Below, piece by piece: positions 40,567 to 49,279 of a DNA stretch of 64,000 nt. The notes beneath the pieces were generated by a model, which saw only the letters and a program-made list of their open reading frames with translations, was not told the DNA's origin and searched no databases. Every line of letters starts with the position of its first letter. Within the stretch, counting starts at the first letter, position 1. Made by a program: the position numbers and the translations under genes. Source of the stretch: Propionibacterium australiense (GTDB lineage: Bacteria > Actinomycetota > Actinomycetes > Propionibacteriales > Propionibacteriaceae); the NCBI RefSeq assembly GCF_003666605.1, contig NZ_RCIV01000004.1:62001-126000 (forward strand), given 5' to 3'.

Positions 40567-41517
40567 TCAGCTCATCGCGAGGACCTGGCGAGCCGTCTGG
40601 TCGTCCACGACCAGGTCGGTCATCACCTGCGCCCGCAGGGCGGCCAGCAGCGGCCTGGCCTTCGCGCGTCCGGCGACGACACCGATCCGGCGGGGTATGT
40701 GGCGCAGCTGGGTGGGGGTCAGGCCGGAGGCCCGGGTGTTCATCTCGATGTCGGCCCAGGAACCGTTCTGGCGCAGCAGCACCGTGCAGACGTCGCCGAC
40801 GACCCGGTCACGGGCCATCTGGGCGCGATCCTCCTCGTCGAAGTAGCCCGATTCGTAGACGTGGCTGGGCAGGCCGCCGACCAGCGAGCCGACGCCGAAG
40901 ACCGCCAGTGAGCACTTCCGCTGGGTGTCCCGCACCCGCATGATCGATCGCTCGCGCCACATGGCGTCGCGCGTGCTCGCGTAGTCGAAGAAGGCCGGCA
41001 CCGGGAAGAGCACCGAGTGCGCGTTGAAGGCGCTGGCGAAACGCGAGGCGATGTTCGACACGTAGTCGATCCCGGTCGTCGAGTCGTTGGCGGCGCCGTT
41101 GAGCTGGACCAGGGTGCAGCCCCGCAGCGGCTTGGCCAGCAGGTGGGCGGCGACGGCGTCGATCGTCGTGCCCCAGGCGATGCCGAGGATCGTGTTGTCC
41201 TCCATCGCCTCGCCGATGGCGTTGGCCGCAACCTTGGCGACCCGGTCGAGCCGGGCGATGTCGGAGACCGACTCGCGCACCGAGACCACCTGGGCCTGCA
41301 CCCCGAAGTGCTCCGCGAACTCCCGTTCGACGTCGGAGGAGGCATCCTGGGGATGGGTGAGGCTGATGCGGACGATACCGGTGTCACGAGCCTGCTTGAG
41401 GCTGCGCGAGACGGTCGAACGCGAGACACCGAGCTGGCGGGCGATGGCGTCCATCGACTCGCCCTGCACGTAGTAGAGCACGGCGGCCCGGTACATCTCG
41501 TCGTCACGATCCGACAC
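40567..41517 (-). CDS. SorC/DeoR-family sugar-binding transcriptional regulator
   Basis: 316 residues from GTG 41517. N-terminal HTH (about 8-45: YYVQGESMDAIARQLGVSRSTVSRSLKQARDTG), then the SorC sugar-phosphate-binding fold with NAIGEAMEDNTILGIAWGTTIDAVA and a late VVAGRAKARPLLAALRA. The GTG at 41517 has AAGGA upstream; GTG 41535 would add six residues. It is convergent with glpABC and divergent from the AEC transporter. Effector unknown; a polyol or sugar phosphate is typical. Whether it controls glp is not shown by any visible operator. A TAAAAT element (minus strand, 41557-41562) may be its -10. Confidence 0.85.
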   Translation of the reverse strand: MSDRDDEMYRAAVLYYVQGESMDAIARQLGVSRSTVSRSLKQARDTGIVRISLTHPQDASSDVEREFAEHFGVQAQVVSVRESVSDIARLDRVAKVAANAIGEAMEDNTILGIAWGTTIDAVAAHLLAKPLRGCTLVQLNGAANDSTTGIDYVSNIASRFASAFNAHSVLFPVPAFFDYASTRDAMWRERSIMRVRDTQRKCSLAVFGVGSLVGGLPSHVYESGYFDEEDRAQMARDRVVGDVCTVLLRQNGSWADIEMNTRASGLTPTQLRHIPRRIGVVAGRAKARPLLAALRAQVMTDLVVDDQTARQVLAMS

Positions 41518-41636
41518 CCTCGCTCGTCCTTCCACCAGGCACCAGCTTCCAGTAAGATTTTATGTTCAACGAGCGATCGGATTCATCCTGCCGTGCCGTC
41601 CTCCGGCCTGCACTGTGAGAAGGATCCTCGGCGGCG

Positions 41637-41642
41637 TAGGCT
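41637..41642 (+). promoter_or_regulatory. -10 hexamer of a leaderless promoter (AEC transporter)
   Basis: TAGGCT ends 7 nt before GTG 41649, same geometry as other leaderless genes here. Confidence 0.55.
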
Positions 41643-41648
41643 CGGCCC

Positions 41649-42602
41649 GTGCGTGACGTGCTCAGCGGGTTCGCCACGATCTGGATGGTGATCGGCGTCG
41701 GCGTCCTCGTGGCCCACCTGAGGCTCTTCGACCAGAAGGCCCAGCGGCTGCTCAGCCGCTTCGCCTTCTTCGTCGGGCTGCCGCCGCTCATGTTCATGAT
41801 GATGTCCAGGGCCGACCTGGGCCGCGTGTTCGGCCGCCATGTCATCGTCTCGGTCCTGGCGATCCTCGTCTCGGCCGGCGCCTACCTCGGCGCGAGCCTG
41901 CTGCGGACCCGGCTGAGCAGCGGTGAACGCCCCGGTCTCGGCCACCTGACCATCGGCACCTTCTGCGCCGCCTACGTGAACGCCAACAACATGGGCGTGC
42001 CCATCGCCGCCTATGTCATGAAGGACACCAGCTGGGTGGCTCCGGTGCTCATGACCCAGATGATCATCCTGCAGCCGCTGGGGCTGAGCCTGCTCGACGT
42101 CGACAGCGCCCGGCGCACCGGCCGGCGCACCTCGGTGCTGCACAACGTCTCGATGCCCTTCCGCAACCCGCTGACGATCGCGGTCCTGCTCGGACTGGCC
42201 GCCAATCTGCTCGGCTGGAGGCCCCCGGTGCTCCTCGCCGACACCCTCGATCTGCTGGGCGGTGTCGCCGTGCCGTCCATGCTCATCAGCTTCGGCATCT
42301 CGCTGCGTCTCGGCCCGCTGCCCGGGCGCGAGAACAGGGGCGAGACCCTGTTCATCTGCCTGCTCAAACTCGTCGGCCAGCCGGTGGCCGCCTGGGTGCT
42401 GGCCCGCGCCTTCGGTCTCGACCTCGCCACGACCCTCGCGGTGGTGGTCATGGCCGGCCTGCCGACCGCCCAGAACGTCTTCGTGTTCAGCACCCGCTAC
42501 GACACCGACGTGTCCTTGGCCAGGGACGTCATCTTCATCACGACGGTCTGCTCGATCCCGGCGATCACCTGCTATGCCTCCGGCATCCACGCCCTCGGCT
42601 GA
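41649..42602 (+). CDS. AEC-family (auxin efflux carrier-like) transporter
   Basis: 317-residue membrane protein with about ten hydrophobic helices in two halves, each with a broken helix: NANNMGVPIAAYV near 116 in the first and VVMAGLPTAQNVFVFSTRYD near 273 in the second, the signature of the AEC/bile-acid transporter fold. Relatives export or import malate, malonate or other organic acids; substrate here unknown. GTG start fixed by the leaderless promoter. Divergent from the SorC regulator, which may control it. Confidence 0.85.
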   Translation: MRDVLSGFATIWMVIGVGVLVAHLRLFDQKAQRLLSRFAFFVGLPPLMFMMMSRADLGRVFGRHVIVSVLAILVSAGAYLGASLLRTRLSSGERPGLGHLTIGTFCAAYVNANNMGVPIAAYVMKDTSWVAPVLMTQMIILQPLGLSLLDVDSARRTGRRTSVLHNVSMPFRNPLTIAVLLGLAANLLGWRPPVLLADTLDLLGGVAVPSMLISFGISLRLGPLPGRENRGETLFICLLKLVGQPVAAWVLARAFGLDLATTLAVVVMAGLPTAQNVFVFSTRYDTDVSLARDVIFITTVCSIPAITCYASGIHALG

Positions 42603-42661
42603 CGGCGGCGCCGGGGCAGGACCTGTGCGGGCCTCCGGGGCACACCTATGCTTGACCCGAC

Positions 42662-45600
42662 ATGCCTGACACGTTCGAGACCCCGGCCTCCGGTGAACCG
42701 TTCATCGAGGTCGACCCCAGCCTGCCGATCAGTGCGCACGTCGACGAGATCACCCAGCTCGTGCGGGACAACCAGGTCGTCGTCGTGGCCGGCGAGACCG
42801 GTTCGGGGAAGACCACCCAGCTGCCGAAGATCGCCCTGGCGCTGGGGCGCCGCCGCATCGGCCACACCCAGCCGCGCCGCATCGCGGCCCGTAGCGTCGC
42901 CGAACGGATGGCCGACGAGCTGGGCGTGCCGCTCGGCGAACTCGTCGGCTACCAGGTGCGCTTCACCAGGGCGGCGACGAAGCAGACCCGCGTCAAGGTC
43001 ATGACCGACGGCATCATGCTCGCCGAGATCAACCACGACCGGCAGCTGCGCCGCTACGACACGATCATCATCGACGAGGCCCACGAGCGCAGCCTCAACA
43101 TCGACTTCCTGCTCGGCTACCTCAAGCAGCTGCTGCCCGCCCGGCCCGAGCTGAAGGTCATCATCACCTCGGCGACGATCGACACCGTCCGCTTCGCCGA
43201 GCACTTCGCCGCCCCCGACGGCACTCCCGCGCCGGTCGTCGAGGTCTCCGGGCGCACCTGGCCGGTCGAGGTCCGCTACCGGCCCCCGGCCCAGGAGGAT
43301 CCCGACATGCCCGGCGCCATCGTGTCGGCCGTGCGCGAGCTGGGGCCGAGCGGCGACGTCCTCGTCTTCCTGTCCGGCGAACGCGAGATCGCCGACGCCG
43401 CCGCGGCACTCGACGACGCCGGCCTTGGCGCCGGCACCGAGGTGCTCCCGCTGTTCTCGCGCCTGTCGGCCGCCGAGCAGCGCCGCATCTTCGCCCCGCA
43501 CCGCACCCGGCGCATCGTCCTGGCCACCAATGTCGCCGAGACCTCACTGACCGTGCCGGGCATCCGCTACGTCATCGACACCGGCCTGGCCCGCATCTCC
43601 CGGTACTCGGCCCGCACCAAGGTGCAGCGTCTGCCCGTCGAGCCCGTCAGCCGGGCCAGCGCCGACCAGCGGGCCGGGCGGTGCGGGCGGCTCGGACCCG
43701 GCGTCTGCATCCGCCTCTACTCCGAGGAGGACTATCTGACGCGCCCCGAGTTCACCGAGCCGGAGATCCTGCGCACCAACCTGGCCTCGGTCATCCTCAA
43801 GATGGCCAGCGCCGAGCTGGGCGACATCAACGACTTCCCGTTCGTCGAGCCCCCCGATCACGCGCAGGTCGCCGACGGCCTGCGCCTGCTCGGCGAACTC
43901 GGTGCCCTCAAGGGCTCCGACCGCCGCACCCCGCGTCTGACCAGCACCGGCCACCGGCTCGCCGAGATGCCCGTCGACCCGCGCCTGGGGCGCATGCTCA
44001 TCGAGGCATCCCGCCGGGGCTGCCTGCGCGAGGTCGAGGTGATCGCCGCCGCCCTGGCCATGCAGGACGTGCGCGAGCGGCCGGCCGAGAAACGTCAGCA
44101 GGCCGACCGGCTGCACCGCCGTTTCCTCACCGACGAGATCCTGACCGAGCCCTCCGGCGCGTCCGCCCCGGAACCCGACGGCCGGCCGGCCCGCTACACC
44201 CCGCAGACCGGCCGCAAGGGCGAGTTCGACGAGCCGGTCACGGTCGGCCCCGGCGGCGACGTCATGGCCATCTGGCGCCTGTGGTGCTATCTGAGGACCC
44301 AGCGCAGGCGCCTGTCGGGGAACCAGTTCCGGCGCCTGTGCCGGGCCGAGTTCATCAACCATCTGCGGGTGCGCGAATGGCAGGACCTGCGCAGCCAGCT
44401 GTCCGGCATCGGCGCCGACCTGCACCTGAGACGCAACGACCGTCCCGGGAGCACCGAGGCCGTCCTGCAGTCGGTCCTGTCGGGCCTGCTCTCGCACATC
44501 GGCCTGCTCGAGGTCGAGACCGGGGCAGGGGGCGCGCGCCACCGCGGCCGGCGCAGGGGCCGCGGTCCCCGCGAGTACCTCGGGGCCCGGGGCACCCGGT
44601 TCGCCATCAGCCCCGGCTCGGCGCTGGCGAAGCAGAACCCGCCGCTGGTCATGGCCGTCGAGCTCGTCGAGACGAGCCGCCTGTGGGCGCACACCTGCGC
44701 CCGGATCGAACCCGAGTGGGTCGAATCGGTCGCCGGACCGCTCGTCAAGTACGGCTACTCCGAGCCGCACTGGTCGAGCAGTTCGGCAGCTGTCCTGGCC
44801 AGCCAGCGGGCCACCCTGTACGGTGTGCCGCTCGTGTCCGGCCGCCTCGTCGACTACGGGCGCGTCAATCCCGCCGAGGCGCGCGAGATCTTCATCCGTA
44901 CCGGCCTCGTCGAGAACGGCTGGCAGCCGGCCCGCGGCCGGGTCCGGCACGACTTCATCGAGCACAACCAGCGGATGCGCGACGAGGTCGCCGAACTGGA
45001 GGAACGCACCCGGCGCCGCGACCTGCTCGTCGACGACCAGACGATCTTCGACTTCTACGACGCCCGTATCCCCGCCACCGTCCACTCGGGCGCCACCTTC
45101 GACAGCTGGTGGTCCCGAGAACCCGACCAGCACCTGCTCGACCTGTCCATGGACGATCTGGTGCGCAAGGACGCGGACGGTGTCGACGCCGGCGCCTTCC
45201 CCGACAGCTGGCGCGTCGGCGAGCTGCGCCTGCCCGTCAGCTACGTCTTCGATCCCGGCTCGGGAGCCGACGGCGTGACCGTGCGGGTGAGGCTCGCCGA
45301 ACTCAACCAGCTGCGCCCGGAGCCCTTCAGTTGGCAGGTTCCGGGCCTGCGCACCGAGCTCGCCACGGAACTGATCCGGGCCCTGCCCAAGACGGTGCGC
45401 ACCAGCTTCGTCCCGGCCCCCGACCACGCCCGTGCCGCACTGCGCTGGCTCAAGGCCAACGGGGCCGACCACGAGCGCTTCCTCCACGACGAGCTCGGCC
45501 GGGCCCTGCACGCCCTGACCGGCGTCGTCGTCGAACCCGGCCAGTGGGATCCCGGCGCCGTCCCCGAACACCTGCGCGTGCGCTTCCAGGTCGTCGAGAA

Positions 45601-46561
45601 GGACCGGGTGGCCCGGCAGGACAAGGATCTCGCCGCATTGCAGCAGGACCTGGCCGAACGCGTCTCGGACACCCTCACCAGGGTCTCGCGCGACACCGCC
45701 CGGACCGGGGCCACGGGCTGGGAGTTCGGGACGATCGAGCCGACCAGGACGATCCGCCGCGGGGGCCTGCAGGCCGTCGGACACCCGGCCCTGCGCGACG
45801 ACGGCGACTCCGTCGCCCTCTTCCTGGCCGACACGGCGCAGGCCGCCGCGAGCTCGCACGAGCGCGGCATCAGGCGACTGCTCGTGCTGGTCAACCCCGA
45901 CCCGACGCGCTGGGTGGTCTCCCATCTCGGCCGGCAGGAGCGGCTCTGGCTCGGCAACAACCCCTACGAGAGCGTGCCCGAGCTGCTCGCCGATGCCCGG
46001 CTCAAGGCCGTCGACCGGGCCGCCCGCGCCCACGCCGATCCGGCCCAGGTGCGGGACGAGGCGCAGTTCACCGCGCTGGCGGCCCAGGTGCGCGCCGAGC
46101 AGGCCGACGTCATGCGAGACGTCGTCGCCACGGCCGCTGCCGCGATCGGCTGGGCCCGCCAGATCCGCGCCGATCTGCCCGGCTCGCCCGCCGCCACCGC
46201 CGAGGACGTGACGGCCCAGCTGGAGAACCTGGTGTTCCCCGGCTTCATCTCGTTCACCACCGACCCCTGGTACCAGCACCTGCCCCGCTATCTGCAGGCC
46301 GCCTCGATGCGCCTGGACTCGGCCCGTGCCGACCCGGCCAGGGACGAGGACCTGATGGCCGGGTTCGACGAACTCGCCGCCGAGTACGACGAGCTGTGCG
46401 AGGCCCAGCCGCCGGGGCCGCTGAGCCGGCGAATCGACGACATCGGCTTCCTGCTCGAGGAGTACCGGGTGCAGCTGTTCGCCCAGCGCCTCGGCACGAG
46501 CCAGACGGTCTCGCCCAAGCGCATCCGCCGGGCCATCGCCCGGGCCGCCGACCAGGGATGA
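42662..46561 (+). CDS. hrpA: ATP-dependent RNA helicase HrpA
   Basis: 1299 residues, the full length of bacterial DEAH-box helicase HrpA. Walker A GETGSGKTT at 44-52, DEAH in IIIDEAHERSLNIDFLLGYL near 140, SAT in TSATID, helicase C motifs (TNVAETSLTVPGIRYVIDTG, QRAGRCGRLGPG), then HA2, OB and the large DUF3418 C-terminal domain (about 700-1295). In E. coli HrpA rescues collided ribosomes. A TATGCT hexamer at 42647-42652 lies 9 nt before the ATG, suggesting little or no leader. Last conserved housekeeping gene before the low-GC patch. Confidence 0.95.
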   Translation: MPDTFETPASGEPFIEVDPSLPISAHVDEITQLVRDNQVVVVAGETGSGKTTQLPKIALALGRRRIGHTQPRRIAARSVAERMADELGVPLGELVGYQVRFTRAATKQTRVKVMTDGIMLAEINHDRQLRRYDTIIIDEAHERSLNIDFLLGYLKQLLPARPELKVIITSATIDTVRFAEHFAAPDGTPAPVVEVSGRTWPVEVRYRPPAQEDPDMPGAIVSAVRELGPSGDVLVFLSGEREIADAAAALDDAGLGAGTEVLPLFSRLSAAEQRRIFAPHRTRRIVLATNVAETSLTVPGIRYVIDTGLARISRYSARTKVQRLPVEPVSRASADQRAGRCGRLGPGVCIRLYSEEDYLTRPEFTEPEILRTNLASVILKMASAELGDINDFPFVEPPDHAQVADGLRLLGELGALKGSDRRTPRLTSTGHRLAEMPVDPRLGRMLIEASRRGCLREVEVIAAALAMQDVRERPAEKRQQADRLHRRFLTDEILTEPSGASAPEPDGRPARYTPQTGRKGEFDEPVTVGPGGDVMAIWRLWCYLRTQRRRLSGNQFRRLCRAEFINHLRVREWQDLRSQLSGIGADLHLRRNDRPGSTEAVLQSVLSGLLSHIGLLEVETGAGGARHRGRRRGRGPREYLGARGTRFAISPGSALAKQNPPLVMAVELVETSRLWAHTCARIEPEWVESVAGPLVKYGYSEPHWSSSSAAVLASQRATLYGVPLVSGRLVDYGRVNPAEAREIFIRTGLVENGWQPARGRVRHDFIEHNQRMRDEVAELEERTRRRDLLVDDQTIFDFYDARIPATVHSGATFDSWWSREPDQHLLDLSMDDLVRKDADGVDAGAFPDSWRVGELRLPVSYVFDPGSGADGVTVRVRLAELNQLRPEPFSWQVPGLRTELATELIRALPKTVRTSFVPAPDHARAALRWLKANGADHERFLHDELGRALHALTGVVVEPGQWDPGAVPEHLRVRFQVVEKDRVARQDKDLAALQQDLAERVSDTLTRVSRDTARTGATGWEFGTIEPTRTIRRGGLQAVGHPALRDDGDSVALFLADTAQAAASSHERGIRRLLVLVNPDPTRWVVSHLGRQERLWLGNNPYESVPELLADARLKAVDRAARAHADPAQVRDEAQFTALAAQVRAEQADVMRDVVATAAAAIGWARQIRADLPGSPAATAEDVTAQLENLVFPGFISFTTDPWYQHLPRYLQAASMRLDSARADPARDEDLMAGFDELAAEYDELCEAQPPGPLSRRIDDIGFLLEEYRVQLFAQRLGTSQTVSPKRIRRAIARAADQG

Positions 46562-46878
46562 TCGAGCCGGAGACGGGCACCGACGGGTCAGCCGCTGCAC
46601 TTGGCGAAGAAGCAGGCTTTCTTCCCAGTGTTGGGGCGCCGACGAACAGCATGACGCGGACGATCCTTCTGCGTAGTAAGGTGAGCCTTGGTGGCGGGAT
46701 TGTTTACGCTGTTGGCGTTTCCCGACCCCCTGACGCCTGCTGGCCCATCGGTCAGATGCTGAGCCAGCAGGCTGCGGCTACCTCGCTGACTAGCTGGACG
46801 AGTTGATGAAGCCGGAAGCTGAAGCAGACGTGGAACTGCTGGATCGGACTTGTGCGGAGAACCCGAGAGTGTTTAGAT
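46562..46878. other. non-coding junction between hrpA and the low-GC island
   Basis: 317 bp without a supported gene. It holds a 10-bp perfect inverted repeat GCCTGCTGGC (46735-46744) and GCCAGCAGGC (46763-46772) with an 18-nt loop. GC content falls through this stretch. A leader for the toxin gene is expected at its right end (GTTTAGAT just before the ATG). No tRNA or obvious attachment-site duplication was found. Confidence 0.5.
46735..46772. repeat. 10-bp inverted repeat in the junction
   Basis: GCCTGCTGGC and GCCAGCAGGC, perfect complement, 18-nt loop. Could be a terminator for hrpA or the end of an inserted segment. Confidence 0.5.
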
Positions 46879-47271
46879 ATGGCTAAAGCATCGAACAGGG
46901 ATGGTCCCCGAGCGAGGCTTGCTCAGGGGGCCGAGTTGACCGTCTGGGCGATCGAGGTGGCAGGGACAAATGAAGTCGTAAAGTTGCTCGAATCCTTGGG
47001 TTTGCGCGAGAGGGCAAAGTTTGAGAAAAGATTCAACTCGCTTGCTCGGCTGGGAAAATTGCGGACACCTGATCAGTATCGAGTGCTTAACAGTTCCGAT
47101 CGTCCCAAGGTTGTCGAGATAAAAATTGACAATGGTCCCGGCTATCGGATCTATGGGATCAGGGCTGGTAGTCACATTTATTTGACGCACGGATCGAAGA
47201 AACCAAAGGACCGGCAGGTGGTCAAAGAAATAAGGAAGGCGAGGACATTGTTCAATGACTGGTGTGACTGA
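46879..47271 (+). CDS. RelE/HigB (phage Gp49-like) family toxin
   Basis: 130 residues with the pattern of Gp49/HigB-type ribosome-dependent mRNA interferases: EVVKLLESLGLRERAKFEKRFNSLARLGKLRTPDQYRVL, then VVEIKIDNGPGYRIYGIRAGSHIYLTHGSKKPKDRQ and a terminal helix EIRKARTLFNDWCD. The basic YRIYG..LTHGSKKP stretch corresponds to the catalytic strands of the family. ATG 46879 has GAGAG 8 nt upstream; GTG 46852 is a less likely start. The downstream antitoxin overlaps by 17 nt. Codon use is clearly less GC-rich than neighbours (many AAA, TTG, AAT codons), suggesting transfer. Confidence 0.75.
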   Translation: MAKASNRDGPRARLAQGAELTVWAIEVAGTNEVVKLLESLGLRERAKFEKRFNSLARLGKLRTPDQYRVLNSSDRPKVVEIKIDNGPGYRIYGIRAGSHIYLTHGSKKPKDRQVVKEIRKARTLFNDWCD

Positions 47272-47674
47272 TTACTACTGGGGTCATGGTGATCCCGAGT
47301 ACGATGCGGTGTACGCAGAGGAGTCTGTTGTTGGCGATGTTGGTGAGCTGATTGCATTGGCAATGGAGCGGAAGGGCGTATCACGGGCTGAACTTGCCGA
47401 GCGGTGCGGGGTCACACCGGGTGCTATCACGCAACGTCTTGACGGCCGCTCGAACATGACGATCCGCAAACTCGCGGCGACCCTCTATCAACTCGGCTAT
47501 GACGTGCGGATGGAGCTCGTTGATCGTGACACCCATGAGCGGCTCACGCTGGATGCGCCCCACGGCGCACGATCTCAGCCCGAGCCCGTGCAACGTCTCA
47601 ACCCCAAGGCCTTTGGTGTCCCAGTGCTCTCATCGAAGAAGCAGGTGATTCATCGAGGTGTTAGCATTGCCTGA
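47255..47674 (+). CDS. XRE-family antitoxin (HigA-like)
   Basis: 139 residues. HTH_3 domain at about 30-85 (ELIALAMERKGVSRAELAERCGVTPGAITQRLDGRSNMTIRKLAATLYQLG), consistent with an antitoxin that also binds its own promoter. Overlaps the toxin by 17 nt, in the toxin-first order of higBA. Unlike minimal HigA it has a 45-residue C-terminal tail (NPKAFGVPVLSSKKQVIHRGVSIA at the end). The third gene starts 17 nt before its stop, so all three are translationally linked. Confidence 0.78.
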   Translation: MTGVTDYYWGHGDPEYDAVYAEESVVGDVGELIALAMERKGVSRAELAERCGVTPGAITQRLDGRSNMTIRKLAATLYQLGYDVRMELVDRDTHERLTLDAPHGARSQPEPVQRLNPKAFGVPVLSSKKQVIHRGVSIA

Positions 47675-48101
47675 TAACTTCGCCTTTGATTCTTCTCTGG
47701 ATCTCATGTTGTGTTCTTATGCTCAGGACACTGGCGGCGAGGTAACAATTGTTGGCGGTGGCCTGAGCGTCTACCCCGGTCCTGGTAGATGGTATCTTGC
47801 CGGAGTTTATGTCGGGTCGCTGGCTGATGTGGTCAACGAACCCGCCGAGCTTGCTATTGTGACATGGGATGACAAAGTACTGTTAGAAGCCAAACTGGCA
47901 TTCAACGGTGACGCTCAAGGTGATGGGCTGGTGACTGTACCAATAGCTCTGCCCCTGCCCCCATTCCCCGAAGGGCGAGTTGAAAATGATCATTATTTTG
48001 TTTCGTGTACGCTCGGCGGGCAGTTCAGGCGCATACCGTTCCGAGTACAGAACGCCACGTCTGAGGTGGTTGATGAAGAGCTCCTTGACGACATTGGGTG
48101 A
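47658..48101 (+). CDS. DUF6941-like protein linked to the toxin-antitoxin pair
   Basis: 147 residues, no membrane segment or signal peptide. LDLMLCSYAQDTGGEVTIVGGGLSVYPGPGRWYLAGVYVG and the following beta-rich pattern (ELAIVTWDDKVLLEAKLAF, VPIALPLPPFPEGRVENDHYFVSCTLGG, RIPFRVQ) resemble DUF6941, small all-beta proteins of unknown role. I judge the match from pattern memory only. GTG start with CGAGG; overlaps the antitoxin by 17 nt. GC lower than the genome. Convergent with the carrier-protein ligase gene, 33 nt away. Confidence 0.55.
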   Translation: MLALPDNFAFDSSLDLMLCSYAQDTGGEVTIVGGGLSVYPGPGRWYLAGVYVGSLADVVNEPAELAIVTWDDKVLLEAKLAFNGDAQGDGLVTVPIALPLPPFPEGRVENDHYFVSCTLGGQFRRIPFRVQNATSEVVDEELLDDIG

Positions 48102-48134
48102 GTTGGACGATTGAAGAACTGGTCGTCGTCTGGT

Positions 48135-49040
48135 TCAGTTCAGCTGCAGCATCCTGCGCACCGGGGCGGGCCAGTCCACTGTGCGCATGCCGTGCGTGGC
48201 GAACAGGGCGATCGCGACCCGTTCGATGCCGAAGCCCGCGCAGGCGGTGTGGGCGGGTTCGCCGTCGGTCTGGCGGATGCCGAAGCTGTCGGCGAAGTGC
48301 GTGCGGTGCGCGTTCGCGCTCGAGATCGCCGTACGGCGGTCCGGGTAGAGGGCGATGCTGATCTCGTTCTTCATGCCGGAGCGGCGCTGGTTGGCCGCCA
48401 GCATGACGCCGATCCGCCCGAAGAAGGGATCGTTCGCCCGGTCGCTGGCGACGTCCAGGCCGAGCTCGCCGAAGAACCCCATGAGCAGCTCCAGCCAGTC
48501 GGCGCGGAAGGACTCGGCCCCCTCGGCCGACCCGAGGTAGACGTACTCGCAGATCCGGAAACTCACCATGCGCATCGGGTCCTCGCTGGGCTCGTGGCGG
48601 AAGCACCAGCTGCGGCAGGCGACGATCACCGGGCCGGCGAGCGTGCCCGCGTAACGCGGGTAGACGTTCTCGCAGGTGGCCGGGACGAGCGTCATGCCGC
48701 TCGGGGTGAAGTGTCCGGTCCAGTCGGCGCCGGCGTCGACGTCCCGGACGAGGGCACGGTGCTCGGCGTCACCGCCGCCGAAGACCTCGACCTCGCCGAC
48801 CAGGTGCGGGAACGAGCGCGGGTAGTCCGTGGCGGTGAACTGGGCCGCGTCGATGAGCGGGCCGAAGGCCATGACCGGGGTCCCGGCGGGCGCCTTGTCG
48901 AAGTAGGCGCGCCAGATCCCGTCGACGACGGCCTCGAACTCCGGGCCGTGGCCGTCGATCCCCGGGCGGGGACCGGGGAGCAGGTGTCCGGCGTCGCGCA
49001 GTGCCTCGCGCAGCTCGGCCTCGCCGGCGACCAGGCTCAT
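48135..49040 (-). CDS. amino acid:[carrier protein] ligase (truncated class II synthetase homologue)
   Basis: 301 residues resembling the catalytic core of atypical seryl-tRNA synthetase without the N-terminal tRNA-binding arm. This is the type shown in Bradyrhizobium and Agrobacterium to load glycine or alanine on the phosphopantetheine of a small carrier protein instead of tRNA. Motif 2-like CFRHEPSEDPMRMVSFR at 146-162; motif 3 GFGIERVAIALF at 269-280; probable zinc ligands C123 (ATCENVYPRY), E165 (ICEYVYLG) and C267 (TACAGFG). Its start overlaps the carrier-protein stop by 4 nt. The amino acid used is not certain from sequence. Last gene of the minus-strand operon. Confidence 0.85.
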   Translation of the reverse strand: MSLVAGEAELREALRDAGHLLPGPRPGIDGHGPEFEAVVDGIWRAYFDKAPAGTPVMAFGPLIDAAQFTATDYPRSFPHLVGEVEVFGGGDAEHRALVRDVDAGADWTGHFTPSGMTLVPATCENVYPRYAGTLAGPVIVACRSWCFRHEPSEDPMRMVSFRICEYVYLGSAEGAESFRADWLELLMGFFGELGLDVASDRANDPFFGRIGVMLAANQRRSGMKNEISIALYPDRRTAISSANAHRTHFADSFGIRQTDGEPAHTACAGFGIERVAIALFATHGMRTVDWPAPVRRMLQLN

Positions 49041-49279
49041 GACAGCGCCTCGATCCGGGCCGTGATGGCGCTGATGGAGGCCATGGTCTCCGGTGTCATC
49101 TGCTCGGGCGGGAACTCGATGTCGAGCCGGTCCTCGATCTCCAGCAGCAGGCTGACCGCCGCGTGCGAGGTCAGTCCCGCGTCTGCCAGCGAGGCGTCCG
49201 CGGCGAGGCTCATCGCGTCCTCGTCCAGGTTGCCCACCGCGGCAAGCGCCTCACGTACCGTCCGTTCCGTACCGCTCAT
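49037..49279 (-). CDS. small acyl/aminoacyl carrier protein
   Basis: 80 residues, four-helix carrier fold, strongly acidic. The phosphopantetheine Ser is S38 in DAGLTSHAAVSLLLEIED. The usual DSL of acyl carrier proteins is replaced by TSH, as in carrier proteins that partner amino acid:carrier protein ligases. It sits between acpS and the ligase with 4-nt overlaps on both sides, so the three products are made together. Not the fatty-acid ACP. Confidence 0.88.
   Translation of the reverse strand: MSGTERTVREALAAVGNLDEDAMSLAADASLADAGLTSHAAVSLLLEIEDRLDIEFPPEQMTPETMASISAITARIEALS

Noticed and set aside
43544-46600. 1018-codon open frame on the minus strand opposite hrpA
   Set aside because: Low-complexity Gly/Val/Asp/Leu composition typical of antisense frames in 70% GC DNA; hrpA on the plus strand has intact motifs over the whole span.
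46562-46810. Integrase attachment site at the hrpA junction
   Set aside because: No tRNA, no duplicated core sequence and no integrase gene in the window.
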